A stretch of DNA of 64,000 bases from Nitrospira defluvii (GTDB lineage Bacteria; Nitrospirota; Nitrospiria; Nitrospirales; Nitrospiraceae). Of the stretch, positions 17,860 through 26,689 are shown piece by piece. Each line of letters begins with the position of its first letter. Positions within the stretch are counted from its first letter, which is position 1. The position numbers and the translations under genes were made by a program. The notes under the pieces are model-generated. The model did not search any database and was not told where the DNA came from. It saw only the letters and a list, made by a program, of their open reading frames with translations. The DNA is taken from assembly GCA_000196815.1 (NCBI GenBank), contig FP929003.1, positions 1,883,501 through 1,947,500 of the forward strand, in the 5' to 3' direction.

Positions 17860-20112
17860 ATGCCGCACACGCAAGAGACCAGGCTGATCGGGATAGAGAC
17901 GCCGCTTGGAAAGGACATCCTGCTCCTTCGAGGATTTTCCGGGCAGGAAGGGATCTCGCGTCTTTCGAATTTCGATCTCGATCTGCTCTCGCACGATCCC
18001 GATATCAAATTCGAGGACATTATCGGCAAGCGTGTGACGCTCCGGGTCACCCTCGGTTCGGACAAGAAGCGATACTTCAACGGGTTCATCAGCCGCTTTA
18101 TGCAGACGGGGAGCGACCGGGGGCTGGCCAACTATCGGGCGACCATGGTGCCCTGGACCTGGTTCCTGACGCGGACCTCGGATTGTCGAATTTTTCAGAA
18201 GAAAACCATCCCGGATATCATCGAGCAAATTTTTAAAGATCTGGGATTCACGGATTATAAGCTGCAGTTGCAAGGCAGCTTCGAACCGCGCGACTACTGC
18301 GTCCAGTATCGGGAAACCGATTTCAATTTCGTGTCGCGCCTGATGGAACAGTACGGCCTGCTGTATTTCTTCGAACATGAAAAGGACAAGCACACATTGG
18401 TCATCGCCAACGACCCGTCGGCGCATCAGCCCTGCCCGGAGCAGAAGAATGCCAAGTGGGACCCGCAGGGCAGCGGGGCGCTGGCGGAAGATGTGATCAC
18501 GAGTGTCCAATGGGAGCAGATCCTGCGGCCGGGGAAGTACGCCGTCACCGACTATAATTTCGAAACGCCTAGTACGAGCCTTGATGCAGAAATGAAAAGT
18601 ACGATCGAGGTAGGCGGGAACAGCAAATTCGAGATCTATGACTACCCCGGAGAATATACGAAGAAGCATGAAGGCGATACGATCGCGAAGCTACGGATGG
18701 AGGAGGAGGAGACGCAGTACTTCGTGATGAGCGGGAGCAGCTCCTGCCGGGCGTTCACGTCCGGGTATCGCTTCGATCTCAAAGACTATGTCCGCAAAGA
18801 CATGAACCGGGCCTTTCTGCTGACGACTCTGCACCACACCGCCACGGTCGGGGGAACCTATACGACGACCACGGTGGGTAAGGACGAATCGGCTTACACC
18901 AACTCTTTCACCTGTATTCCCCATAAAATTCCCTTCCGACCGCCGCAGGTGACGCCGAAACCGGTGATCCAGGGCGTGCAAACGGCAGTCGTGGTGGGCA
19001 AGGCGGGCGAGGAAATCTGGACCGACAACTACGGGCGGGTGAAGGTCCAGTTCCATTGGGATCGGGAGGGGAAGTTCGACGAAAACAGTTCCTGCTGGAC
19101 TCGCGTTTCCCAGAATTGGGCGGGTAAGCAATGGGGCGCCATGTTTCTCCCGCGCATCGGCCAGGAAGTCATCGTCGAATTCATTGAGGGCGATCCCGAT
19201 CGGCCGATCATCACGGGGCGCGTCTACAACGCGGAGCAGATGCCGCCCTATCCGCTGCCCGGCGAACAGACGAAGAGCACCATCAAGTCAAACAGCTCCA
19301 AAGGAGGGGGCGGTTCCAACGAACTGCGCTTCGAAGATAAAAAAGGCGGCGAGGAAATTTATTTGCATGGCCAGAAAGACTGGAACATTGTCATCGAAAA
19401 CGACAAGAGCCAGTCCGTCGGCCATGACGAATCCTTGAGCGTCGGCAACAACCGCACGAAGACTGTTGGGGTGGACCAGAGCGAAACGATCGGATCTAAT
19501 AAGACCATCAAGGTCGGATCAAACCATACGGAAGCGATCGGCGCGAACAAGACCATGACGGTCGGCGGTAACCACACCGAGACGATCAGCGGGGCCGAAG
19601 CCGTTACGGTTGGCATGGCTGCGGCCCATACCGTCGCCCTTGCGAAAGCGCTCTCGATCGGTGGCGCCTATCAGGTCACGGTAGGCGCGGCCATGAATGA
19701 AACAATCGGGGCGGCGAAGGCCGAAGAAATCGGCGCAGCCAAGTCGGTCAACGTTGGCGGGAATAGCAGCGAAAAGGTGGGCGCGAACAAGTCGGTCGAT
19801 GCAGCCAGTAACATTTCGGAGAATGCGGGGAAGAATATCTCTCTCAAGGCAGGACAGGATATCTCCGGGAACGCCGGGAAGAATATTTCTGTCGAGGCAG
19901 GGGAGAACTTTGCGGGCAAAGCAGGGAAAGATGTGGCGTTTCAGGCCGGGAAGAAAATGGCACTCATCGCCGAGGACGAAATTACCCTCAAGACAGGCAG
20001 CGCTTCAATTGTCATGAAGAAGAATGGGGACATTCAGATCAAGGGGAATAAGATCACTATTAAAGGCGACGGGGATATCACGATCAAAGGATCAAAGATC
20101 CTGGAGAATTGA
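17860..20112 (+). CDS. vgrG: VgrG (TssI), T6SS spike protein
   Basis: A 750-residue VgrG with standard domains. Residues about 1-330 form the gp27-like part (CVQYRETDFNFVSRLMEQYG, YYFFEHE-like YFFEHEKD), about 375-460 the gp5 OB-fold (YGRVKVQFHWDREG, WAGKQWGAMFLPRIGQEV and EGDPDRPIITGRVYN), and 500-750 a triple beta-helix needle. The needle is made of octad-like repeats around VGxN/VGxx, with AG-rich repeats near residues 640-700 and a final block of DITIKG/GNKITIKG. No separate toxin domain follows, so this is a structural spike that relies on cargo adaptors. It heads a tightly packed module (DUF6484, TIGR02270, DUF2169, ketosynthase-like, DUF4150-toxin) that probably loads the downstream effector onto this spike. 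Confidence 0.96.
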   Translation: MPHTQETRLIGIETPLGKDILLLRGFSGQEGISRLSNFDLDLLSHDPDIKFEDIIGKRVTLRVTLGSDKKRYFNGFISRFMQTGSDRGLANYRATMVPWTWFLTRTSDCRIFQKKTIPDIIEQIFKDLGFTDYKLQLQGSFEPRDYCVQYRETDFNFVSRLMEQYGLLYFFEHEKDKHTLVIANDPSAHQPCPEQKNAKWDPQGSGALAEDVITSVQWEQILRPGKYAVTDYNFETPSTSLDAEMKSTIEVGGNSKFEIYDYPGEYTKKHEGDTIAKLRMEEEETQYFVMSGSSSCRAFTSGYRFDLKDYVRKDMNRAFLLTTLHHTATVGGTYTTTTVGKDESAYTNSFTCIPHKIPFRPPQVTPKPVIQGVQTAVVVGKAGEEIWTDNYGRVKVQFHWDREGKFDENSSCWTRVSQNWAGKQWGAMFLPRIGQEVIVEFIEGDPDRPIITGRVYNAEQMPPYPLPGEQTKSTIKSNSSKGGGGSNELRFEDKKGGEEIYLHGQKDWNIVIENDKSQSVGHDESLSVGNNRTKTVGVDQSETIGSNKTIKVGSNHTEAIGANKTMTVGGNHTETISGAEAVTVGMAAAHTVALAKALSIGGAYQVTVGAAMNETIGAAKAEEIGAAKSVNVGGNSSEKVGANKSVDAASNISENAGKNISLKAGQDISGNAGKNISVEAGENFAGKAGKDVAFQAGKKMALIAEDEITLKTGSASIVMKKNGDIQIKGNKITIKGDGDITIKGSKILEN

Positions 20113-20113
20113 T

Positions 20114-20650
20114 ATGGCGCAAGAGCCGGCACGAGAGGTTTTGGAGCTGTTGCTGAGAGGTGAGCTGGAGCGGAAGCCTGTCCCGAAACGAGGGGAGGCT
20201 TCTCCAATGAGCGGCCTCGTTCTAGGAGTGCTCACTGGCATAGAAAATCAGGGCCAGGGACTGGTGGCATTTGATACCTCGTCGGTTAATATGCCGGCGC
20301 GCGCACGAACGATTACCCCTCTCACAAGGCAGGACATTGGACGTCAGGTCTGTCTCATGTTTGAGCATGGCGATCCTACCATGCCGGTAATTCTTGGCTT
20401 GTTGCATATCGGGGTGGATCAAACATCGGTGCCTGTCAATGAGCAAGTGACGTCGTCGACGATTCAGATTGAAGCAAAGATTGATGGAGAGCGGGTCCTT
20501 CTGGAGGGCCACAAAGAAATTGTGCTGAAGTGTGGGAAAGCCAGTATTACTCTGACGCACGATGGCAAGATATTGGTTCGAGGGACCTATCTATCTAGTC
20601 GTTCCACTGGTCCCAATCTAATTAAAGGTGGCTCCGTACAACTCAACTAA
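20114..20650 (+). CDS. DUF6484 family T6SS-associated protein
   Basis: A 178-residue protein; ATG 20114 is chosen because it lies one base after the vgrG stop and upstream in-frame sequence overlaps vgrG. The region around residues 35-95 (SGLVLGVLTG..., RDIGRQVCLMFEHGDPTMPVILGLL) resembles the DUF6484 beta-barrel found beside VgrG genes, related in pattern to gp5/OB-type folds. The C-terminal part (KASITLTHDGKILVRGTYLSSRS) looks like a short beta-helix similar to VgrG tips (LTxDGKxxxRG). Role unknown; by context it may help attach the PAAR-like protein or effector to the spike. It ends just before the TIGR02270 gene. Confidence 0.72.
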   Translation: MAQEPAREVLELLLRGELERKPVPKRGEASPMSGLVLGVLTGIENQGQGLVAFDTSSVNMPARARTITPLTRQDIGRQVCLMFEHGDPTMPVILGLLHIGVDQTSVPVNEQVTSSTIQIEAKIDGERVLLEGHKEIVLKCGKASITLTHDGKILVRGTYLSSRSTGPNLIKGGSVQLN

Positions 20651-20667
20651 CTTTGACTGCATCAACC

Positions 20668-21993
20668 ATGGCAGCCCTTCAGAAGCCGATCGGATTCAGC
20701 CCTCAAGAAATTTCCTCGATGGTCAATGAGATCGTCGTCCGCCAACATGCAGAGAATGCGGCGTTCTTGTGGACTCAACGAGATCGGGCAGTCACAGAGC
20801 CACATTATCGGCTTAAAGATATCGCAAAGTTAGATGAACGAGTTGAAGCTAATATAGACGGTCTGCGAGTTGCTGGTGAGGTTGGATGGAAGTTGTGCGA
20901 AGAAGGCCTGGAACAACAGGGCCCTGGGGAGGTATTTGCTGCAGCGGTCCTAGCTTTTGGCGTAAACAATCCAAGCAGAATCGAAAAGGTGTTTGAGGTA
21001 TGTCAGGCTGCTCGTGGCTTGCATCGTCCTGTTATTTCTGCATTGGGATGGCTGGATGCCGAGCAAAGCAAATCTCATCTAGTTGGACTGCTGGGATCTG
21101 AGGATGCTTTGAAACGGCAAATTGGGATTGCCAGCTATGCTGTACATCGCCTTGATCCAGGGGTGGTGCTGACTCAAACCATCTCGGATGCAGACCATGG
21201 GGTGCGGGCTCGGACGCTGAAGGCAGTAGGGGAATTGGGCAGGATCGATCTACTGTCTCATGTTCGAAGGGCCACAGTAGAGGATGACGTGCGAGTTCGC
21301 TTTCATGCCTTGTGGTCTGCCGTTCGGTTAGGCGATCGAACGCCGGACTTGCTGAGAAAGCTTCAAGTTGTTGCGGAATCTGCGGGGGAATTTACTGAGT
21401 TGGCTTGTGCGCTCCTGTTGCGGTGTCTCCCACTTGAAGAAGCCAAACGCTGGCGACGTCAATTGCGAGACGACCCGCAACGATTGCGCCTGGCAGCGAA
21501 GGGTATCGGAATGATTGGTGATCCAGAGCTCGTGCCGGAACTCCTGGTCTTAATGGAGAGAAAGGAAACCAGCAGGGTGGCAGGGGAGAGCTTCTCTATG
21601 ATTACGGGCGTTGATCTTGCCTATCAAGATTTGGAACGAGATGAACCGCAGGAGGTAGTATCCCCAAAAGAATCGACACTGAGTGAAGAGGGGGATGACG
21701 AACGAGAGATTAGCATTGTAGAGGACCCTGACGAGAATTTACCATGGCCACATCCTGAGCTCGTCAATAAATGGTGGAGACGACACCAAGGAGATTACCA
21801 GACAGGTGTGCGGTATCTCTGTGGCAAAGAGATCACACCCGCCAATCTCACTGAGGTGCTCAAGGCAGGATATCAGAGACAACGGGAAGCTGCGGCACTA
21901 GAGCTCGCGCTCAAAGAACCAAGGCAGCCTCTCTTTGAGGTTCGAGGTCGAGGGCGGCAACAACAGAAAAGCCTGGGGCTATGGAGCTGGTAA
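20668..21993 (+). CDS. TIGR02270 family protein (HEAT-like repeats), T6SS-linked copy
   Basis: About 441 residues from ATG 20668; the in-frame TTG 20653 and ATG 20719 are alternatives, the latter matching the start of the paralogue at 31100. It opens with the family pattern QHAENAAFLWTQRD and HYRLKDIAKLDERVEANIDGLRVAG, followed by helical pairs resembling HEAT repeats (residues 130-330) and a C-terminal block with ENLPWPHPELVNKWW and RYLCGKEIT. The molecular function is unknown; the family is usually met in T6SS effector neighbourhoods. Its 3' end overlaps the DUF2169 gene by 13 bases, so it belongs to the vgrG effector operon. Related sequences occur at 27984, 31100 and 33035, so the family has expanded locally. 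Confidence 0.8.
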   Translation: MAALQKPIGFSPQEISSMVNEIVVRQHAENAAFLWTQRDRAVTEPHYRLKDIAKLDERVEANIDGLRVAGEVGWKLCEEGLEQQGPGEVFAAAVLAFGVNNPSRIEKVFEVCQAARGLHRPVISALGWLDAEQSKSHLVGLLGSEDALKRQIGIASYAVHRLDPGVVLTQTISDADHGVRARTLKAVGELGRIDLLSHVRRATVEDDVRVRFHALWSAVRLGDRTPDLLRKLQVVAESAGEFTELACALLLRCLPLEEAKRWRRQLRDDPQRLRLAAKGIGMIGDPELVPELLVLMERKETSRVAGESFSMITGVDLAYQDLERDEPQEVVSPKESTLSEEGDDEREISIVEDPDENLPWPHPELVNKWWRRHQGDYQTGVRYLCGKEITPANLTEVLKAGYQRQREAAALELALKEPRQPLFEVRGRGRQQQKSLGLWSW

Positions 21994-23105
21994 ACAAGAC
22001 AGCGATGCAGGCAGGTTGGACGCTCGGCTTTGAGCCGGATGGGCGCGAGCTTCTGGTCGTCGCAGTCAAAGGCACTTTTGTTATGCCCTTCAACGGCGAA
22101 GAGGCAGTGCTTGCAGAGAAACAAGTGCCCTTGACCGAATCTGACCAGTTCACAGGCGAACCAGGGTTTTCTGCAACCCTGTACGAATCAGATTATGCGC
22201 ATCGAAAACCATTATGCGATGTCATCCTAAATGGGAGTGCTTATGCACCTGGAGGGAAACCGGCGGCAAAAGTGAAGGTCTCTCTGCAAGTAGGTGGGAT
22301 GAAGAAGTCTTTCGAGGTGGTCGGCGATCGAGTCTGGCAGAAGAGCTGGTTCTACGGAGTGAAACCCTCTGCACCACAGCCTTTTACGACATTGGTCATT
22401 TCCTATGACCGAGCGTTTGGCGGTGCAGATAAGGATGAAAACAATCCGGATAGGGTGGACACTTATGCCAAGAATCCTATTGGGGTCGGGTATTATCCGT
22501 TGGCGAAGAAGAAGGTTCTTGTGGGAAAGCCGTTGCCCAATACATGCGAGACCGGAAAGGTCGTTACGAATAGAACAGGAAAATACCTGTCGATGTCTTT
22601 TGGATTTCTTGGGCGGAATTTCCCGCCGCGCCCCTCATTTGCTGGAACGTATGATCAGGCGTGGCTCGATAGCCGTGCTCCGTTTTGGCCTGACGATTTT
22701 GACTATCGCTATTTTCAGTCGGCTCCCCCAGACCAACAGATTCCCTATCTAACTGGAGGAGAGCAGATTATGTTAGAACACCTGACTCCTCAAGGGAGAA
22801 CCAGTTTTCGACTGCCGACCATGATGGAGTTGCCCATCCTTGTTCTCCCACATCGAGGCAAAGAGCAAGAACTGACTCCAGTTATTGATACGGTTCTTCT
22901 TGAACCAGACCAGCAGCGATTTATGCTGACCTGGCGCGTATCCCTGCCTCTCAGGAAGAGTTGCTTCGAAATTCGCCAAGTCGTCGTTGGAAAGACTCTA
23001 GCTGAGCATCGCCGGGAGATCAGACGGACCACCAAGAAGCACTATGAAAGTCTTGGTGAATTGGTACGGGAAAAGTTGCAGCGTGGTCAGAAGGTAATAG
23101 GCTGA
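21981..23105 (+). CDS. DUF2169 T6SS effector adaptor
   Basis: A 374-residue protein starting inside the end of the TIGR02270 gene. The DUF2169 domain covers most of it: GWTLGFEPDGRELLVVAVKGTF near the start, DYAHRKPLCDVILNGSAYAP, the KSFEVVGDRVW segment and the FDRAFGG-like YDRAFGGADKDENN motif. DUF2169 proteins are known T6SS adaptors needed for loading PAAR/DUF4150 effectors onto VgrG. Its stop overlaps the next start (TGATG), giving tight coupling with the ketosynthase-like gene. Here it most likely serves the DUF4150-deaminase protein two genes downstream. Confidence 0.88.
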   Translation: MELVNKTAMQAGWTLGFEPDGRELLVVAVKGTFVMPFNGEEAVLAEKQVPLTESDQFTGEPGFSATLYESDYAHRKPLCDVILNGSAYAPGGKPAAKVKVSLQVGGMKKSFEVVGDRVWQKSWFYGVKPSAPQPFTTLVISYDRAFGGADKDENNPDRVDTYAKNPIGVGYYPLAKKKVLVGKPLPNTCETGKVVTNRTGKYLSMSFGFLGRNFPPRPSFAGTYDQAWLDSRAPFWPDDFDYRYFQSAPPDQQIPYLTGGEQIMLEHLTPQGRTSFRLPTMMELPILVLPHRGKEQELTPVIDTVLLEPDQQRFMLTWRVSLPLRKSCFEIRQVVVGKTLAEHRREIRRTTKKHYESLGELVREKLQRGQKVIG

Positions 23106-24142
23106 TGCCTCATCTTGCCATTAAAGCGAGTGGGATGGTGACCTCCCTGGGATTCAATTCACCGGCTAGTTGTGCTGCGATCCGAGCAGGCATTCGCAAT
23201 GTGAATAAAACAAATCTCTGGGATGCGGAATCAGGTGAGTATCTCGCCGCTGGCCGCGTGCTTCTTCCCCACTGGTGGGTGGGGCTTGGAAAATTGGCTG
23301 AACTTGTAGCGCCGGCTATTCATGAATGTCTCGAAGCAGCGCGACCTGTACAGGCAACTAGCATTCCAATACTTTTAGGTCTGTCTAGTCCACAGCGCCC
23401 CTGTCGCTTCCCAGACCTAACTGAAACAATTCTCAATGAAGTACAAGATCGCTTGGGGTTTAGATTGAATAGTGCTTCACACGTAATAGCTCGTGATCAC
23501 GTGTCAGTAGTTATTGGACTCAAAAAGGCTCAGGAACTTATTGAGAGTGGTCAGACCAAGTATTGCATCGTCGCTGCAGTCGATAGTCTGATTCAGCAGG
23601 ACCTGGGTGAATATTACTTGAACCAGCGTCGGCTGCTCACTCCAATGAATTCCAACGGATTTTGTGTTGGAGAAGCTGGCAGTGCGATACTTGTTGGGGC
23701 ATCTGGCGGTACTATCAAAAGCGAACTTGAAGTGCTTGGGATTGGAATGGCGCGTGAATCTTCCCCCATAGAATCGGAAGAACCGATACGAGGTGATGGA
23801 TTGGCTCAGGCTATTGGGGAAGCCTTTCGTGAGTCTGGATTAACCATTCAGGACTTGCATTACCGCATTACAGATCTCAATGGTGAACACTACAAGTTCA
23901 AAGAAATGGCTTTTGCCATGATGCGGTATGAACGAAAACCTAAGCCAAAGTTGTTCGACCTGTGGCACCCAATCGAATTTATCGGGGACGTGGGAGCTGC
24001 CATCGGTCCGATTCTATTGGCAGTGGCACTGCATGCGAGTCAGAAGCAGTATGGCGTTGGCCCACGGGTATTGTGCACATTGGGCGATGATGATGGAGAA
24101 CGGGCGGCATTGGTTTTGAACTATCGCGCAGGAAACAGTTAA
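23105..24142 (+). CDS. Ketosynthase-fold (thiolase-like) T6SS accessory protein, apparently catalytically degenerate
   Basis: A 345-residue protein with the overall beta-ketoacyl synthase plan: GMVTSLG at the N-terminus, VIGLKKAQELIESGQTKYCI and AAVDSLIQQ in the middle, FCVGEAGSAILVG, and FIGDVGAAIGPILLAVAL near the end. The usual nucleophile motif (small residue-Cys-small before the central helix) is replaced around RDHVSVVIGL, and the C-terminal GH.. motif before GAAxG reads GDVGAAIG, so the Cys-His-His triad seems lost. Such thiolase-like proteins recur between DUF2169 and DUF4150 genes in T6SS effector clusters, where the role is structural rather than metabolic. The gene overlaps DUF2169 and is separated from the effector by 2 bases. 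Confidence 0.78.
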   Translation: MPHLAIKASGMVTSLGFNSPASCAAIRAGIRNVNKTNLWDAESGEYLAAGRVLLPHWWVGLGKLAELVAPAIHECLEAARPVQATSIPILLGLSSPQRPCRFPDLTETILNEVQDRLGFRLNSASHVIARDHVSVVIGLKKAQELIESGQTKYCIVAAVDSLIQQDLGEYYLNQRRLLTPMNSNGFCVGEAGSAILVGASGGTIKSELEVLGIGMARESSPIESEEPIRGDGLAQAIGEAFRESGLTIQDLHYRITDLNGEHYKFKEMAFAMMRYERKPKPKLFDLWHPIEFIGDVGAAIGPILLAVALHASQKQYGVGPRVLCTLGDDDGERAALVLNYRAGNS

Positions 24143-24144
24143 CC

Positions 24145-25152
24145 ATGGCTAACGTCTACGCCAATGGGATGGAAATCTCCGCGAAGAAGGATGCAAATAA
24201 GTCCATTTGCGCCATGCCGGATGTGTGTTTGTCCCCACCTTCCCCACCAGCCGGGCCAATGCCTCTTCCTTATCCAAACACATCAGATGCCTCAAAAACT
24301 GCAGATGGTTCAAAAACCGTCAAGATAGGCGGTCAAGAGGTGGGACTGAAAAATGAGTCCAATTATAAGTCGAGTAACGGAGATGAAGCGGCTACTCGTG
24401 GACTTGGTATGGGGGTGGTGACCCATACGATCCAAGGGAAGACCAAACATGCCGCATGGTCTTTTGATGTGAAAATAGAGGGGGCAAATACCATTCGAAA
24501 TATGGATCTGACCACCCATAATCATGTTAATCAACCTAATATAGCCGTGACGCTCGATCAGGCAAAGGTGACGGCACCTGGTAGTGTCTCTAATTGTACT
24601 GAGCTTGAATCGCTCAGATCAAAGGCAGAAGCCAAAGAGCTGAAAAGTGGGTCAGTTCAACCAGGAGAAACGATGGTAGCATCTCAATACACCGATCCGT
24701 CTGGTGCTACACGTATAATAAAGGGAGCAAGCCATCCGGCAGCAATGATAAACAGCTCAGTGACAAATGGCTACTGTGGAGAGTTTAGCGGGAAAGATTG
24801 GCCTGCAAAGCCAAACGGTACGCCCGCAAAGGGCCCTGTGTACATGGCCTGCGAACAAAATCAGCAAAAACACGATCCTAGTTCAGTAGGACATGCTGAA
24901 TCTCGCATCATTGAGGACATCGTATTTGCTGCACAACGGCGTGGTGTTGCGATGCCACCAGGACCAGCAGGAAGCCTAATGCTGAGTATCAACTATCCTC
25001 ATAAAGATCCAAGTAAAGCAAACCTCCCTTGTCCACAATGCAAGAAATTAATTTGTGAAGCAAAGGCTTGTGGCCTTGAAATAACAATCTGTAAAGATGG
25101 AGAGCAGAAGACTCCGCAATGCAGTTCAAGTGGGAAGTGGCAAGGAATGTAA
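24145..25152 (+). CDS. DUF4150 (PAAR-like) T6SS effector with C-terminal deaminase-like toxin domain
   Basis: A 335-residue protein in two parts. Residues 1-130 are a DUF4150 PAAR-like spike tip (ANGMEIS, KKDANKSICAMPDVCLSPPS, then PLPYPNTSDAS and the THNHVN end). From about residue 165 an unrelated domain carries the zinc-dependent deaminase signature: H250-A-E252 in GHAESRIIEDI and C296-P-Q-C299 in LPCPQCKKLIC, preceded by a SINYP strand, the usual order of cytidine-deaminase-fold toxins. The target (nucleotide, DNA, RNA or other) cannot be told. DUF4150 would sit on the VgrG tip, loaded by DUF2169 and the ketosynthase-like protein. The gene is clearly AT-richer than vgrG or tssA-H, as expected for an exchanged effector cassette. 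The next gene is the likely immunity gene. Confidence is high for DUF4150 and moderate for the deaminase. Confidence 0.82.
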   Translation: MANVYANGMEISAKKDANKSICAMPDVCLSPPSPPAGPMPLPYPNTSDASKTADGSKTVKIGGQEVGLKNESNYKSSNGDEAATRGLGMGVVTHTIQGKTKHAAWSFDVKIEGANTIRNMDLTTHNHVNQPNIAVTLDQAKVTAPGSVSNCTELESLRSKAEAKELKSGSVQPGETMVASQYTDPSGATRIIKGASHPAAMINSSVTNGYCGEFSGKDWPAKPNGTPAKGPVYMACEQNQQKHDPSSVGHAESRIIEDIVFAAQRRGVAMPPGPAGSLMLSINYPHKDPSKANLPCPQCKKLICEAKACGLEITICKDGEQKTPQCSSSGKWQGM

Positions 25153-25202
25153 GCAAATGGTGACTTTCTGTAATTTAGCACTGCGTCTCTGATGGAGCAT
25201 TA

Positions 25203-25946
25203 GTGAGAAAGCCACCTCTGTATATTCGAAAAGCAAATATTGATGATGCGACAATTCGTTATCCATGGGATGACTGGAATGTCGAAGGACTTATTGGGCC
25301 TCCATCTCAAACTCTCCTCGAAGATATTTCCAGATTGTCCCTCAGAGCAGGGTTTGCTTTTCTTACAGCTTCTGCGGAATGGGTTGTTTATCGTTTTGCC
25401 AATCTGACTGACATATCAATACCGCTAGATGCAACTAATTCAGCATGGGCTCAAGATATACATCGTTTATATTGCACCCCAAGAAGTCCATTCAGAACTG
25501 AAAATTGGTCAGGTCCAGTCCGAGGCCCGATCCGGACAGCATTAGGCCTTCTCAGAGACTATGCTGATCTACTTGGACAGAAGGCCGAAATGGCCCAAGG
25601 CTGTGGTGAGGTATTTGCTCTCCTTGAACATATAATTTCACGAAGAGAAGCCTTGTATAGGTGGAGGGATCATACGATTACAAGATTCAAGAAGCATTTT
25701 GGTCGTAATTTGGATGACCCTCTTGGAGATCCAGTCCCAAGGGAGGCGCTAGACCCCGAATTTAACTTCGAGCCTGGCTCTACTGAGTTGTTGTTGAATC
25801 AGTATCTTGGAGGTCTAGAACCAGGGAAAAGCCTATTTCTAATGCTACCCGATACAATGCTAGACTCGGGGTTCATGAATACTCCGTACTGCTTCCAGTT
25901 GGAAGCAGACAGAGCCTATCGGCAGATAAAGAGACCTGAAGAATAG
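25203..25946 (+). CDS. Candidate immunity protein to the DUF4150-deaminase effector
   Basis: A 247-residue protein from GTG 25203, preceded by GGAG about 7 bases upstream. The family is not recognised. It is soluble, without signal peptide or membrane helix, mostly helical, acidic near the C-terminus, and contains RPIRTALGLLRDYADLLGQK-like and EALYRWRDHTITRFKKHFG segments. It lies 50 bases after the effector on the same strand, is equally AT-rich, and ends the module just before mobile remnants. A cytoplasmic location is what a nucleic-acid or nucleotide deaminase toxin would require of its immunity protein. The role is inferred from position only; a second effector-associated protein is an alternative. 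Confidence 0.55.
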   Translation: MRKPPLYIRKANIDDATIRYPWDDWNVEGLIGPPSQTLLEDISRLSLRAGFAFLTASAEWVVYRFANLTDISIPLDATNSAWAQDIHRLYCTPRSPFRTENWSGPVRGPIRTALGLLRDYADLLGQKAEMAQGCGEVFALLEHIISRREALYRWRDHTITRFKKHFGRNLDDPLGDPVPREALDPEFNFEPGSTELLLNQYLGGLEPGKSLFLMLPDTMLDSGFMNTPYCFQLEADRAYRQIKRPEE

Positions 25947-25954
25947 AGGCGAAT

Positions 25955-26669
25955 AAAGGGGACATGCTACTTTTCTGTTGAGGCTGCGGGATAGGGAGCC
26001 GTCATGTTGGGCCATGCCACGCACCGCACGCGCGTCTGTTGGGGGCCTTTGCTATCACGTGATCCCTCACGGCAATGCCCACGCGGCGGTGTTTCACAAA
26101 GCGGACGACTACAAAGCCTTCTTCCAGCTGCTCTGGTAAGCGACGGCGTGCCTGCCGATGCGATTGCTGCCGAATCATTTTCACCTGGTGCTTTGGACCA
26201 GGCGGGAGGCGCTCTCAGTCGATTCATGCCGTGGCTGTTGACGGCTCACGTGCGGCAGGGGCGCGGTTCAAGGCGTTTCCCGTTCAGCAGGACAAACACC
26301 TGTTGACGGTGCGGCGGTCTATCGAACTGAATCCGTGGCGTTCTGGCTGGTTGCTCGGGCTGAAGACTGGCTCCGGTCGAGTCTGCGTGGGCCTGAGGGT
26401 GCGGTCAGCGACGCCTGTCTGCCGATGCACGAGCCACCGGTCCCCTTGCCACCGGTCAAAGAGCCGATGACCGATGCGGAGCTGGAACGGCTGCGTCAGA
26501 GTGTGAAGCCGGGGGCGTGCTTTGGACGTGAGGCATTGTACCTTAGAGCGGCTTGCACCAGGATGGGCAATGCCATTCGTTAGATGGTTCTGTGGCGCAG
26601 CGGCTACGATGTGTTCTGGCGAGTTTCGGGCAGGGTTACCTCCGTAAGTAGCATCGTGCAATGTACCCC
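25955..26669 (+). mobile_element. Decayed RAYT/IS200-like element
   Basis: Begins with AAAGGGGACATGCTACTTTT at the left and ends with AAGTAGCAT...TGTACCCC at the right, which are approximate inverted copies of each other (GGGG-ACAT-GCTACTT), the right end being interrupted by about nine bases. The interior is a broken REP-associated tyrosine transposase gene. The boundaries are approximate. Confidence 0.6.
26014..26583 (+). pseudogene. REP-associated tyrosine transposase (Y1_Tnp), pseudogene
   Basis: The first 41 codons from ATG 26014 read MPRTARASVGGLCYHVIPHG and AAVFHKADDYKAFFQLLW, a typical start of the IS200-like Y1 transposase family linked to REP elements. A stop then follows; in other frames the protein continues with the family core LPNHFHLVLW (normally MPNHFHL), LTAHVRQG, RFKAFPVQQDKHLLTV, and finally VARAEDWLRSSLRGP in the frame ending at 26583. 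At least three frameshifts or small deletions, including loss of the region between the histidine motif and the tyrosine helix, show that it is dead. The catalytic HxH pair (HFH) is still visible. Confidence 0.75.
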
Positions 26670-26689
26670 AGCACATGAAAGGGATAGTG

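Noticed and set aside
19380-20100. Tandem DNA repeats at the end of vgrG considered as a CRISPR-like or satellite array
   Set aside because: The repetition is at protein level (beta-helix octads) within the vgrG frame, with variable DNA.
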